A stretch of 64,000 bases of DNA, from assembly GCA_041648735.1 (NCBI GenBank), contig JBAZOO010000004.1:62001-126000 (forward strand), given 5' to 3'. Made by a program: the position numbers and the translations under genes. Positions 8,601-17,031 of this stretch are shown in pieces. Position 1 is the first letter of the stretch. Each line of letters begins with the position of its first letter. A model generated the notes under the pieces. That model had not been told where the DNA came from and searched no databases. It was given only the letters and a program-made list of their open reading frames with translations. This DNA is from JBAZOO01 sp041648735. Its GTDB lineage: Bacteria; Verrucomicrobiota; Lentisphaeria; Oligosphaerales; CAITYL01.

Positions 8601-9393
8601 CCCGATGGACGCCGTGGCGCCGCCGGCCATTCCCGAGTGGCTTGACAAGGAGCTGCTGGGCTACGAGAAGGAGCTGCTGGGGGTCTATGTCTCCGGCCAT
8701 CCGCTGCGCCAGTACAAGCCCTTGCTGGAGACCTACCAGACGGCGAGCGTGGAGCGGGTGGCGGCCCTGCCGCCGGAGAGGGACGGCTGCTTCGTCCGCA
8801 CCGGTGGGCTGGTGGGCGCCATCAAGACCGTCCTCTCGAAGAAGGACGGCCGCAAGATGGCCTTCATCAATCTGGAAGGCGCCATCGCGGCGATCGAGGT
8901 GAGTGTTTTCGCCAACACCTTCGAGAAGTACGGCGAGCTGCTCCAGCCCGACCGGCTGCTGTTCGTCGAGGGGCAGGTGCAGACCTATGACCGCGAGGGC
9001 AATCCCGGCCCCGGCAAAATCGTGGCCGAGCGGCTGGCCACGGCGGACCAGGCCCGGGAACAGTGGACGGCCGCCCTCCACCTGCGGTTGAAGCAGGGGT
9101 TGTGCGCTGAGGGGCGTTTGGCGGGGCTGCTCCAGGCCTGCCGGGGCAATCCCGGGCCGGTGCCGGTGATCTTCTGCCTGCTCCGCGACGACGGCACGAT
9201 GGCGTTCGTCGAGCCGGCGCCGGCGCTCAAGGTTGCGGACACGCCGGCCTGGCGGCAGGCGGTGGCGGATCTGTTCGGGGCGGCGGCGCTCTACGAGAAG
9301 GCGGCGCCGCCCGTCGAGCCGCCGCGGAGCAAGTTCCGTGACGGCGGTGGCCGCCGCAATGGCAACGGCAACGGCAATGGCGGGCCGGGGTGA
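5665..9393 (+). CDS. dnaE: DNA polymerase III alpha subunit
   Basis: This 1242-aa protein is the replicative polymerase catalytic subunit of the DnaE1 type. The N-terminal PHP domain starts with HLHTHSDYS (residues 6-13) and has TDHGN at 40-44, consistent with metal ligands. The palm holds the catalytic aspartates in PDFDIDF (Asp456, Asp458) and in KMDFLGLKT (Asp615). Further on are the fingers with the NKSHSAAYG block, the (HhH)2 region and an OB-fold domain (roughly 985-1065). There is no proofreading exonuclease insert. The end is a short Gly/Asn repeat tail. It converges on the methyltransferase gene with a 15-nt gap. Confidence 0.97.
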   Translation: MPAFVHLHTHSDYSLLDGAQRIPRLVARAVELGMPAVAVTDHGNLFGAYELLQACQGHKGADGQPAIKGIVGCEFYVTAGRLEERSGGQSGNFFHLVLLAEDNTGYRNLCQLNAKAWNEGFYYKPRIDFAALAAHKAGLIALTACIGGEIPQAILRNDEARARELLERYAALFGPDRFYLELQSHVTDAELAAARGRLVGAEGEARRAVEDLIELGEAERRSNAALAGFGREYNLPLVATNDAHYLRREHAKAHEVLLCVGTQTALQDPKRFRFAADSFYFKDAAEMAALFPDQPEALANTVRIAGRCNVEIKYVNHYPVYGLPAEFAASAATAADADAAREQCLRRICAEGLKARHGIDAGAPASWDAAARAKVERLEYEIGVIRKMGFISYFLVVWDFIHHAKGAGIPVGPGRGSGAGSLVAYLMRITDIDPIRYGLLFERFLNPDRVSPPDFDIDFCERRRQEVIEYVRGKYGAANVAQIGTFGTLKAKQVLKDVARALGRTPAEGMLLSKHVPEDPKMTLAGALGEDPKHPEWESKDLKELVAAEPWAAEVLQYARVLEGLCRNTGIHAAGVIIGDMPVGDVVPLGRGAGGEVITQYPAPACEAVGLLKMDFLGLKTLTIIDDAVRLIAENTGGAVDLETLPLDDPKTFELLSAGDTVGVFQLESAGFQKVCRQMKVNRFEEISALLAIYRPGPMAFIPEYCDSKFGRKPIVYDHPIMKEVLEETYGIMLYQEQVMQAVQRLAGFSLGQADILRRAMSKKKLDEMKKLYEKYLAGCLANQIPEATAKAIWDKIVMFANYGFNKSHSAAYGLVTYRTAWLKAHHPVEFMAAMLTSELGNAEKLAFLLQATRDMGIAVLPPAVNVSRRTFTVDGAQIRFGLAAIKGVGEGAADAIAAARRAGGPFKSLDDFCERTAASLNRRVLESLCKAGAFDEFGLRRAQVFAMLDELLARASRTAKDRQAGQGSLFDFGGAEAAPMDAVAPPAIPEWLDKELLGYEKELLGVYVSGHPLRQYKPLLETYQTASVERVAALPPERDGCFVRTGGLVGAIKTVLSKKDGRKMAFINLEGAIAAIEVSVFANTFEKYGELLQPDRLLFVEGQVQTYDREGNPGPGKIVAERLATADQAREQWTAALHLRLKQGLCAEGRLAGLLQACRGNPGPVPVIFCLLRDDGTMAFVEPAPALKVADTPAWRQAVADLFGAAALYEKAAPPVEPPRSKFRDGGGRRNGNGNGNGGPG

Positions 9394-9408
9394 AGGGCGG
9401 GGCGGGCG

Positions 9409-10200
9409 TCAGCCGCCGCCGGCGAGGCCGCGGCGGACGCCTTCGAAGAGGAGGATGGTGGCGGCCTGGGCGGCGTTGAGCGATTCGGCGTTGCCGGGCA
9501 TGGGGATGGTGACCCGGTCCATGAGGGTGAGGTCTTCGGGGCGGATGCCGTTGGCTTCGTTGCCGATCACCAGGGCGTTGCCGGCGGGGTCGTAGCCGGG
9601 GCTGAAGCAGTTGACGCCGCCGGCGGGGACGGCGGCCCAGAGGCGGCGGCCACCGCGGCGGAGCAGTTCCGCCTTGGCGGTTGCGAGGTCCGCGACTTCC
9701 CGCAGGGCGAGGGCGAACTGGGCGCCCATGCCGGCGCGGATGGCCTTGGGGCCGAAGGGGTCGGTGGTGCCGGCGGTGAGCCAGGCCTCGTGGAGGCCGG
9801 CGGCCCAGGCGGTGCGGAGGATGGTGCCGAGGTTGCCGGGCTCCTGGAGCCGGTCGAGGACGAGGAGGCAGGGGCGGGGCGGCGTGGTGGCGGGGGGCGG
9901 TTCCGGCAGGGTCTGGAAGAGGCAGAGGATGCCCTGGGGGGTGTCGGTGGCGGCGAGTTTGGCGAATTCCGGGTCGGCGAGCAGCTCCAGGGAGTGGCCG
10001 GGGGGCAGGAGCGCTTGCAGCGCCGCGGCGTCCGCGGAGTCCGCAAAGCTTTGGCTGGCGATAGCGAGGCGGAGGGCCTGGGGGTGGCGGGCGAGGGCTT
10101 CGCGGGTGCAGCGGAGCCCTTCGACGAGGAAGACGCCGTGCTTGCGCCGGCCGTGGCGGTCGTGGGCTTGGAGGGCCAGGGTGCGCTGGGCGCGGGTCAT
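9409..10200 (-). CDS. SpoU/TrmH-family RNA 2'-O-ribose methyltransferase
   Basis: The 263-aa protein belongs to the SPOUT class, which methylates a ribose 2'-O in tRNA or rRNA using SAM. The N-terminal substrate-binding domain carries RKHGVFLVEGLRCTREAL. The knotted C-terminal domain has the three family motifs: VLDRLQEPGNLGTILRTA, VIGNEANGI and IPMPGNAESLNAAQAATILLFE. The target nucleotide cannot be told; RlmB- and TsnR-like proteins are both possible. Its ATG overlaps the stop of the upstream response regulator (ATGA), so it is the last gene of the pilus-regulator transcript. Confidence 0.9.
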   Translation of the reverse strand: MTRAQRTLALQAHDRHGRRKHGVFLVEGLRCTREALARHPQALRLAIASQSFADSADAAALQALLPPGHSLELLADPEFAKLAATDTPQGILCLFQTLPEPPPATTPPRPCLLVLDRLQEPGNLGTILRTAWAAGLHEAWLTAGTTDPFGPKAIRAGMGAQFALALREVADLATAKAELLRRGGRRLWAAVPAGGVNCFSPGYDPAGNALVIGNEANGIRPEDLTLMDRVTIPMPGNAESLNAAQAATILLFEGVRRGLAGGG

Positions 10201-11615
10201 TGGCCGGCCTCGTCGAGGGTGTCGAGCCCTTCGAGCTTGCGGTAGAGGGTGGCGCGGGAGATGCCGAGGAGTTCGGCGGCGCGGACGCGGTTGCCGCCGG
10301 TGCGGTGGAGGACGAGTTCCATGTACTCCCGTTCGCGGTTGCGGAGGTAGTCGCGGAGGGAGACGGGGGTTTCGGCGAGGCTGGCGGGGGTGGCGGCGGC
10401 GGCGCGGCGGGCGTCCTCGGCGAGGGTGTTGACCTTGGCGATGCGTGGGGGTAGGTCTTCGGGGCGGATCGCGCCGTGGTGGCAGAGGGCGGCGGCGCAG
10501 GCGATGGCGTTGCCGAGTTCGCGGATGTTGCCGGGCCAGGGGTAGCGTTCGAGGATCGGCATGACGCCCTCCTCCAGGCAGAGGGGGTGGCCGAGTTCGC
10601 GGCTTTGCTGGTCGAGGAAGTGGCGGACGAGGAGGGGGATGTCGCCGGCGCGGCGGCGGAGGGGTGGCATTTCGATGGGGATGACGCAGAGGCGGTAGAA
10701 GAGGTCTTCGCGGAAGGTGCCGGCGCGGGTTCGGGTTTCGAGCGAGTCGTTGGTGGCGGCGATGACGCGGACGGCGATGGGGATGTCCTCGGTCTCGCCG
10801 ATGCGGCGGACGCGGCGTTCCTGGATGGCGCGGAGGAGCTTGGATTGGAGGCCGAATTCGAGGGTGCCGATTTCGTCGAGGAAGAGGGTTCCGTGGTTGG
10901 CGGCGAGGAAGAGTCCGTCCTTGCGGTGGGTGGCGCCGGTGAAGGCGCCGGCGGCGTGGCCGAACATTTCGGATTCGAGGAGGTTGGCGGGGAGGGCGGC
11001 GCAGTTGAGGGCGATCCAGGGGGCCTGGCGGCGGCGGCTGAGCTGGTGGATGGCGCGGGCGGCCAGTTCCTTGCCGGTGCCGCTTTCCCCTTCGATGAGG
11101 ACGTTGGCGTCGGACTTGGCGACTTTTTCGAGGCGCTCGTAGAGTTGGCGCATGACCGGCGATTCGCCGATGAGCCGGCCGTGGTGGAGGGTGGCGGTGG
11201 CTTCCTGGGCGGTGGCGGTGGCTTCCTCCTGGGCGGTGGCGGTGGCGGTGGGGGCGAGGATGGTGGCGACGGCCCGCTGCAGCTCCGCGAGCTTGAACGG
11301 TTTGCGGATGAAGTCGCTGGCGCCGAGTTTCATGGCTTCGACCGCCAGTTCGATGGTGCCATAGGCGGTCATGACCAGCACGGGCAGGTTGGGGCGGCGT
11401 TGGACGGCCTCCTGCAGCAGGGCGAGGCCGTCCATGCCGGCGCCAAGGCGGACGTCGGTGAGGAGCAAGTCGAAGGCGAACGGTTCGCCGGCGAGATGGT
11501 GCAAGGCCTCTTCGGCGGTCAGGACGGCGGTGGTGGAGTGGCCGTCGTTGGCGAGGGCGATGCCGAGGACCTTGAGGATGTTGGGTTCGTCATCGACCAG
11601 GAGGATCCGGCTCAC
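10197..11615 (-). CDS. Sigma-54-dependent response regulator, PilR/NtrC type
   Basis: The 472-aa protein has a receiver domain (residues 1-120; acidic pair Asp8-Asp9, phospho-acceptor Asp54, Lys105), an Ala/Thr-rich linker, an AAA+ domain with the EGESGTGKE Walker A and the sigma-54 contact loop GAFTGA, and a C-terminal Fis-type helix-turn-helix (RTGGNRVRAAELLGISRATL). It should activate sigma-54 promoters, by context those of pilus genes as PilR does. It starts at a GTG that overlaps the kinase stop (GTGA). The partner kinase lacks its ATPase domain, so how Asp54 is phosphorylated is unclear. Confidence 0.92.
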   Translation of the reverse strand: MSRILLVDDEPNILKVLGIALANDGHSTTAVLTAEEALHHLAGEPFAFDLLLTDVRLGAGMDGLALLQEAVQRRPNLPVLVMTAYGTIELAVEAMKLGASDFIRKPFKLAELQRAVATILAPTATATAQEEATATAQEATATLHHGRLIGESPVMRQLYERLEKVAKSDANVLIEGESGTGKELAARAIHQLSRRRQAPWIALNCAALPANLLESEMFGHAAGAFTGATHRKDGLFLAANHGTLFLDEIGTLEFGLQSKLLRAIQERRVRRIGETEDIPIAVRVIAATNDSLETRTRAGTFREDLFYRLCVIPIEMPPLRRRAGDIPLLVRHFLDQQSRELGHPLCLEEGVMPILERYPWPGNIRELGNAIACAAALCHHGAIRPEDLPPRIAKVNTLAEDARRAAAATPASLAETPVSLRDYLRNREREYMELVLHRTGGNRVRAAELLGISRATLYRKLEGLDTLDEAGQ

Positions 11616-12916
11616 GGGTGGGTCTCCGGGGTGGGGGGGTAGAGGGGGATTCGCCGGGCCCAGCCGTTGGCCTGGCGGAGGTTGTCCCGCAGGCGGGCGG
11701 GGTCGGTTTCGGCGCGGTCCAGGTAGTCTTGGAGGCGGCCGTCGAGGCGGGCCGATTCCTGGCTGATGACGTCGCAGAGGGCGGTGATCATGTTCCAGTC
11801 GGTGGGGGTCATGGCGCGCTGTTGGCGGGCAATGGTGCCGGCGGCGTCGCCGAGCAGTTCGCCGGCGCCGCGGATGGCGGTGAGGGGATTGCGGACTTCA
11901 TGGGCCATTTCCGCGACCATGCCGGCGGCGGCCTGGAGGTTGTCGCCGGCCGGGGGGGTGATCCAGGGGGAGAGGTCTTGGAAGAGCATGACGTAGAGCT
12001 CGGAGTCTTCGGGCGCCGGCGTGGCGGCGTCCTGGTTGAGGTCGGAGAGGCGGATGCGTGCCGGCTGGAGGCCGACCAGGGCGGGGAAGCGCAGGCCGGC
12101 GGAGGTCTGCATTTCGCGGATGTGGTTTTCCGTCAGGAGTTCCGGGATGGTGGGCGGCGGCGCCGGGAAGAGGTCGGCGATGGTCACGCCGGCCGGGAGG
12201 GCGGCGTGGGGTGTGAGCAGCTCGTTGGCCGCATGGTTGGCGATGAGGATGCGGCCGTTGCGGTTGATGGCGAGGAGGGGGGCCTTGACGGTGTCGAAGA
12301 GGATTTGGCCGAGGCTTTGCAGGCGGCCGAGCTTTTCCCGCTGGAGGATGCAGAGGTCGGTGACGAACATGGCGGCGAGGGTGAAGAAGCCGAAGATGAT
12401 GGCTTTGATCACGATGTCGAGCAGCACGCCGCGGTAGTCGCCATAGGGGAAGGGGATTTTGCCGTAGTATTCCAGCAGCCCCTGCGACTCCAGGAGGACG
12501 AGGATGGTGTAGCAGGTGGCGCAGAGCAGGGCGACCTGGACGGCGAGGCGGCCGGAGAAGACGATGCCGGCGACGAGGATGACGAGGGGGTAGAGGAGGG
12601 TCATCTCGCTGTAGCGGCCGCCGGTGAAGTGGACGAGGCCGGTGATGATCACCACGTCGATGGCGAACTGGGCCGGGGCGCTGACGCGGGCCGTCTCCTC
12701 CCGGCGCAGCCAGAGCAGATAGGGGATGGAGAGGCAGAGGGCGATGCCGAGGAACCAGAAGAAGGTCAGCCGGTCGAACTTGTCCTGGTGGGGGAGGAGG
12801 AAGAGCTGCACCAGCAGGATCAGGGCGAACAGCGCCAGCCGGCCGGCCATGACGTTGAGCAAGGTCGGCCAGCGTCGCCGCAGGGGATTGTCGCGGAGCA
12901 GCTCACGGGGGTTCAT
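11612..12916 (-). CDS. PilS-like sensor histidine kinase lacking the HATPase domain
   Basis: This 434-aa protein has six predicted membrane segments in its first 190 residues, a PAS-like region (about 205-320) and a DHp helix with the H-box MAHEVRNPLTAIRG (phospho-acceptor His339). Only 95 residues follow; they form the second DHp helix and a short Arg/Pro tail. No N, G1, F or G2 box of a HATPase_c domain is present, and the next 1.4 kb is fully occupied by the response regulator. The start is the ATG at 12916; an upstream extension of the open frame overlaps pilC and is spurious. By sequence it resembles PilS with the catalytic domain deleted. Confidence 0.85.
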   Translation of the reverse strand: MNPRELLRDNPLRRRWPTLLNVMAGRLALFALILLVQLFLLPHQDKFDRLTFFWFLGIALCLSIPYLLWLRREETARVSAPAQFAIDVVIITGLVHFTGGRYSEMTLLYPLVILVAGIVFSGRLAVQVALLCATCYTILVLLESQGLLEYYGKIPFPYGDYRGVLLDIVIKAIIFGFFTLAAMFVTDLCILQREKLGRLQSLGQILFDTVKAPLLAINRNGRILIANHAANELLTPHAALPAGVTIADLFPAPPPTIPELLTENHIREMQTSAGLRFPALVGLQPARIRLSDLNQDAATPAPEDSELYVMLFQDLSPWITPPAGDNLQAAAGMVAEMAHEVRNPLTAIRGAGELLGDAAGTIARQQRAMTPTDWNMITALCDVISQESARLDGRLQDYLDRAETDPARLRDNLRQANGWARRIPLYPPTPETHP

Positions 12917-12939
12917 GTCAAGGGGGGGGTGGGGGCGGC

Positions 12940-14088
12940 TCAGCCGCCGACGATTTCCGTCATCTTGAAGATCGGCATGAACATGGAGATGACGATGCTG
13001 CCGATGACAATGCCAAGGATGGCCATCAGCAGGGGCTCGATCATGCTGGTCAACTGTTCGAGGGAGGCCCGGACCTCGGCCTCGTAGAAGTCGGCCACCT
13101 TTTCCAGCATGCCATCGACGTTGCCGGTCTTTTCGCCGGCGGCGAGCATGTAGATGAGCATGGGTGGGAACTTGTAGTGGAGTTCGGCCCCGCCTTCCTG
13201 GATCGACTTGGCGAGGGGCAGGCCGCTTTCCACCTTGTGCTGGGCGCTGATCAGCATGCGGCCGAGATATTGGTTGCCGGTGGCCTGGGAGACGATTTCC
13301 ATGCAGTGCAGGATCGGCACGCCGCTGCGGAGCATGGAGGCGAAGGTGCGGGACATCCGGCCGATGGCGACCCGTTCGATGATCTGGCCGGCAATGGGCG
13401 CCCGCAGCACGTGGCGGTCGAACAGGTATTTCCCGTTCTTGGTGTGCAGCCACTTGACGACCAGCCAGATGGCGGCGAGCAGCACCGGCAGGATGATGAG
13501 GGAGTAGGCGCGGACGGCGTCGCTCAGGGCGATCAGCATCTGGGTGGGGAGCGGCAGCTTGTCGGCGGCGCCGAAATCGGCGAAGATGTTCTTGAAGACC
13601 GGGACGATGAACATGATCATGGCGGTGGTGAGGATGAAGGCCATGCAGAGGACGACCACCGGATAGGTCATGGACGACTTGATCTTGCGGGCCATGGCTT
13701 GGCTGGCTTCCAGGTAGCCGGCGAGCCGGGCCGCGACTTCCGCGAGGCCGCCGCCCATCTCGCCGGAGCGGATCATGCTGACATAGAGTTCGCCGAAGAG
13801 GTCGGTGTAGTGGGCCAGGGCTTCGGCGAACGATTCGCCGGCCTCGATGCGCAGCCCCAAGTCGCGGACGACCGCCTTGAATTCGGGGGTTTCGGTCTGT
13901 TCGGAGAGGGCCTCCATGCACTGCACGAGCGGCAGGCCGGCGTCGAGCATGGCGGCGAGCCGCTGGGTGAACGGGCAAAGGTCGACCTTCCGGATCTTGC
14001 CGCTGCGGCGGACATGCACTTTGCCGGTGGTGGTGGCTTTGCCCGTGGGTTCCTTGCGGAGCTCAGTTGAGCGTTTGTCCATTGCCAT
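12940..14088 (-). CDS. Type IV pilus / type II secretion inner-membrane protein, PilC/GspF family
   Basis: The 382-aa protein is the polytopic platform protein of type IV pili or type II secretion. Two repeated T2SSF domains are seen: LCPFTQRLAAMLDAGLPLVQCMEAL (about residues 37-61), and MSRTFASMLRSGVPILHCMEIV in the second half. Each has the GEMGGGL or GEKTGNV motif, and a hydrophobic pair separates them. The C-terminal membrane segment is LLMAILGIVIGSIVISMFMPI. It lies 58 nt after the ATPase gene and 23 nt before the kinase gene. The start could also be the second ATG at 14082. Confidence 0.93.
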   Translation of the reverse strand: MAMDKRSTELRKEPTGKATTTGKVHVRRSGKIRKVDLCPFTQRLAAMLDAGLPLVQCMEALSEQTETPEFKAVVRDLGLRIEAGESFAEALAHYTDLFGELYVSMIRSGEMGGGLAEVAARLAGYLEASQAMARKIKSSMTYPVVVLCMAFILTTAMIMFIVPVFKNIFADFGAADKLPLPTQMLIALSDAVRAYSLIILPVLLAAIWLVVKWLHTKNGKYLFDRHVLRAPIAGQIIERVAIGRMSRTFASMLRSGVPILHCMEIVSQATGNQYLGRMLISAQHKVESGLPLAKSIQEGGAELHYKFPPMLIYMLAAGEKTGNVDGMLEKVADFYEAEVRASLEQLTSMIEPLLMAILGIVIGSIVISMFMPIFKMTEIVGG

Positions 14089-14146
14089 GGTGTGAGTCTC
14101 CGGGGTGGGGGTGGCTGTTGAGGGGCGTGGCGGAGACGGCGGGGGC

Positions 14147-15874
14147 TTAGGTGTCGCCCGTCGTCACATTCAGGACTTCATCAATGGTGGTGATCCCTTC
14201 CCGCACCCGGTGGAAGCCATGGGTGCGGAGATCCTTGAACCCTTCGGCCAAGGCGGCCTTGCGGATGTCGTCGGCGTTGGCGGAGCGGAGGATGACCTCG
14301 CGCAGGGCGGGGCTGACCGGCAGGATTTCCATGATGCTGGCGCGGCCCCTGTAGCCGGTGTTGTTGCATTTGGCGCAGCCCCGGCCGTGGTAGACCTCGA
14401 CGCCCTCGAAGGTGTCCTCGGGGATGTGGGCGGTGCGGAGGTACTCCTTGGTGATGGGGAAGGGTTCCTTGCAGTTGGGGCAGATGCGGCGGACCAGCCG
14501 CTGGGCCTGGGCCATCAGGAGGCAGGAGGAGATGAGGAAGTTGGGGATGCCCATGTAGACCAGGCGGGCGATGGCGCTGGGGGCGTCATTGGTGTGGAGG
14601 GTGGTGAGGACGAGGTGGCCGGTGAGGGCGGCCTTGACCGCGATGTCGGCGGTCTCGTTGTCGCGGGTTTCGCCGACCAGCACGATGTCCGGATCCTGGC
14701 GGAGGATGGAGCGCAGGGAGTTGGCGAAGGTGAGGTTGACCTCATCCCGGATATCCACCTGGTTGATTCCGTGGATCTGGTATTCCACGGGGTTCTCGAC
14801 CGTGACGATGTTGACGGCGAGGCTGTTGAGTTCCTGGAGGGCCGAATAGAGGGTGGTGGTCTTGCCGGAGCCGGTGGGGCCGGTGACCAGGATGAGGCCG
14901 TGGGGCTGGTTGATGGCGTAGCGCAGCTTGTCGAGCGATTCGGGGTCGAGGCCGAGTTCGTCCAGGCTCTTGGCCAGGGTGGTGCGGTCGAGGAGGCGCA
15001 TCACCACTTTTTCGCCATGGACGGTGGGGAGGATCGAGATGCGCAGGTCGATGTCGCGGCCATGGGCCTTGATCCGGAAGCGGCCATCCTGGGGGATGCG
15101 GCGTTCGGCGATGTCCAGGTTGGACATCACCTTGATGCGGGAGATGATGGCGTTCTGGAGGTTTTTGGGGGGGGAGGGGGCTTCGAAGAGGGTGCCATCG
15201 ACGCGGTAGCGGAGGCGGACTCCCTTCTCGAACGGCTCGATGTGGATGTCGCTGGCCCGGCGGCGGATCGCCTCGACGAGGATCATGTTGACGAGGCGGA
15301 TGACCGGCGCCTCCTCGGCGGTGTGGAGGTTTTGGTCAATGTCGACGTCTTCGGGGGCGGCGCTGGCCACTTCGATGCCGGTGTCCGCCGTCTCCCGGAG
15401 GATCTCGTCCATCCCCTGCTGGGCACCCTGGTCGGTGCCGACCAGCACCTCGAGGATTTCGGAAAGCATGGCGGTGACCGGCAGGATCTTGCGCCGGGTG
15501 TGATCCCCGATCTCCTCCAGGGCCATGACGTTGAGCGGGTCGGCGATGGCGACCGTGAGGGTCGAGGCCGTCTCGGCCAGCGGCACGGCCAAGTTGCGCC
15601 GGAGCATTTCCTTGGGGATCTTCTCCAGCAGCTCCGGGCGGATCGCGAAATGGCCCAGGCAGAGGACGGGGACGGAGGCGTGCTCGGCCAAGGCGAGGAA
15701 CAAATCCTGGTCGGAGACGTGGTAGGTGGCAAGCAGCGCCTTCTCGAACTCGTTCTGGGTGGGGAAGGCGGTGGCGCACAGTTCCTGGTACTGCTCCACC
15801 CCCAGCACCCGGTTGCGGCGCAGGATGTGGAGGATGTGTTCGGTGGCGCTCAAATTGGTTGGCGCGGTGACCAT
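14147..15874 (-). CDS. Type IV pilus assembly / type II secretion ATPase, PilB/GspE family
   Basis: This 575-aa hexameric ATPase powers pilus or pseudopilus assembly. The N-terminal T2SSE_N domain occupies roughly residues 1-150. The motor has Walker A GPTGSGKT (332-339), the Asp box, Walker B (DPDIVLVGETRD) and the His box (TGHLVLTTLHTNDA). A zinc-binding tetracysteine pair CPNC / CAKC near the C-terminus is typical of PilB and GspE rather than the retraction ATPase PilT. It heads a minus-strand run with pilC and the regulators. A divergent GspE-N/TPR gene lies 150 nt upstream. Confidence 0.95.
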   Translation of the reverse strand: MVTAPTNLSATEHILHILRRNRVLGVEQYQELCATAFPTQNEFEKALLATYHVSDQDLFLALAEHASVPVLCLGHFAIRPELLEKIPKEMLRRNLAVPLAETASTLTVAIADPLNVMALEEIGDHTRRKILPVTAMLSEILEVLVGTDQGAQQGMDEILRETADTGIEVASAAPEDVDIDQNLHTAEEAPVIRLVNMILVEAIRRRASDIHIEPFEKGVRLRYRVDGTLFEAPSPPKNLQNAIISRIKVMSNLDIAERRIPQDGRFRIKAHGRDIDLRISILPTVHGEKVVMRLLDRTTLAKSLDELGLDPESLDKLRYAINQPHGLILVTGPTGSGKTTTLYSALQELNSLAVNIVTVENPVEYQIHGINQVDIRDEVNLTFANSLRSILRQDPDIVLVGETRDNETADIAVKAALTGHLVLTTLHTNDAPSAIARLVYMGIPNFLISSCLLMAQAQRLVRRICPNCKEPFPITKEYLRTAHIPEDTFEGVEVYHGRGCAKCNNTGYRGRASIMEILPVSPALREVILRSANADDIRKAALAEGFKDLRTHGFHRVREGITTIDEVLNVTTGDT

Positions 15875-16024
15875 GGCTTGCCTGTCCCCCCCCCGTCCGC
15901 CGGATTCCCCAATGTCCGTTTTCCCAACAAATCCATCGTCACTTGTAAAATGGCCGTTGAAGGTTCAATTTTCAAGGTGTCGCCCCCATGGATGCCTGGC
16001 TTTTCTGGCAAGGAGCCCTGAATC

Positions 16025-16948
16025 ATGCCGAATTTCCCGCTCCCGAACTTCCCGCAGGCGGAACCGTCGTTGCGGGAAACCATCCAGACCTACGAGTCGA
16101 TGCTGGAGGTCTTCCCGGAGGACATCAGCGCCATGGAGGCGTTGCTGGGCGCCTACAAGCAGGCTGGAGAGGAAGGGAAGCTGTGCCAGGTTGCGCACAC
16201 GTTGCTCCCCCTGCTCACCAGCGGCGGCGATTGGCGGCGGGTCCAGGAGGTTGCCCAAGCCGTGGCCGAGGTGGTTCCGGAGGACGAGGTCTGCCGGAAG
16301 GCGCTGGCGGAGGCGGCGCTGATCCTGGGCACCACGCCGGCCCCGGCCGCGGCGGAGGGGGAGGCGGCGGCCGCGGCGGAGGTGGCGGCGGAAGGCGGCG
16401 GCGAGCCCGAGGCGGTGCCCTTTCCCGGCGGCCGGCGGCCGCCCACCCAGGAATTGGCCTTCGACATCCGCTGCGAGCTGGATCTGGCCTATCATCTGCT
16501 GACCCACGAGGCGATCCGCCAGGCCCATTATGAGACCGCCATCGACCTGCTGACGGAAAGCAGCCTCAGCGCCACCGGCGAGTCGCCCCTCTGCCTGCTT
16601 CAGGAGCTGCGGGAGATCGACCGGGTCGACATCGGCCGGATCGTCGACTTCCTGGCGGCCGAGGGCGGCCTGCCGTACATCGAGATCAGCCATTGCGAAT
16701 GCCAGATGAAGGCCGTCCGGCTCCTGCCCCTGCGCCAGGCCAAGCGGCTGGGGATCCTGCCTTTTGACCAGGTGGGTGACGAATTGATGGTCGTCCTGCT
16801 CAATCCGGTCTCCAAGGAATTGCGGGATCGGCTCAGCCGGCATTTTGGCGGCCGGCTGCACTTCTTCTTCACCTCGCCCGACGAGTTCACGGCCGTGGTC
16901 AACCGGCTCATGGAGAGCGCCGCCAAGGAGAAGCCGGCGCTGGCCTGA
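16025..16948 (+). CDS. TPR plus GspE N-terminal-domain protein
   Basis: The 307-aa protein joins two parts. Residues 1-100 are TPR-like helices (SLRETIQTYESMLEVFPEDIS and following). An Ala/Glu/Pro linker (about 105-145) leads to a domain at 180-300 resembling the N-terminal domain of PilB/GspE ATPases (LLPLRQAKRLGILPFDQVGDELMVVLLNP). There is no ATPase core. A good ribosome-binding site (AAGGAG) precedes the ATG. It is divergent from the pilB-like gene, which suggests a role in regulating or docking pilus ATPases. Some such domains bind cyclic-di-GMP; that is not demonstrated here. recJ follows closely. Confidence 0.75.
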   Translation: MPNFPLPNFPQAEPSLRETIQTYESMLEVFPEDISAMEALLGAYKQAGEEGKLCQVAHTLLPLLTSGGDWRRVQEVAQAVAEVVPEDEVCRKALAEAALILGTTPAPAAAEGEAAAAAEVAAEGGGEPEAVPFPGGRRPPTQELAFDIRCELDLAYHLLTHEAIRQAHYETAIDLLTESSLSATGESPLCLLQELREIDRVDIGRIVDFLAAEGGLPYIEISHCECQMKAVRLLPLRQAKRLGILPFDQVGDELMVVLLNPVSKELRDRLSRHFGGRLHFFFTSPDEFTAVVNRLMESAAKEKPALA

Positions 16949-17031
16949 CGATGATGGGCGCGGGCTCGCGGCGGGGCCCCGACATTTGGGAAAGCGGCGG
17001 TATAGTATTTCCCAAACCAACGGGAACCCAC

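Noticed and set aside
4711..9081. 1456-aa open frame on the minus strand across dnaE and the Ala/Pro gene
   Set aside because: It is antisense to clearly conserved genes, has Arg/His/Pro-rich composition without any domain, and is a by-product of high G+C.
12917..13978. N-terminal extension of the kinase reading frame into pilC
   Set aside because: It overlaps the conserved pilC-like gene in another frame and encodes Arg/His/Pro-rich nonsense; the membrane domain begins after the ATG at 12916.
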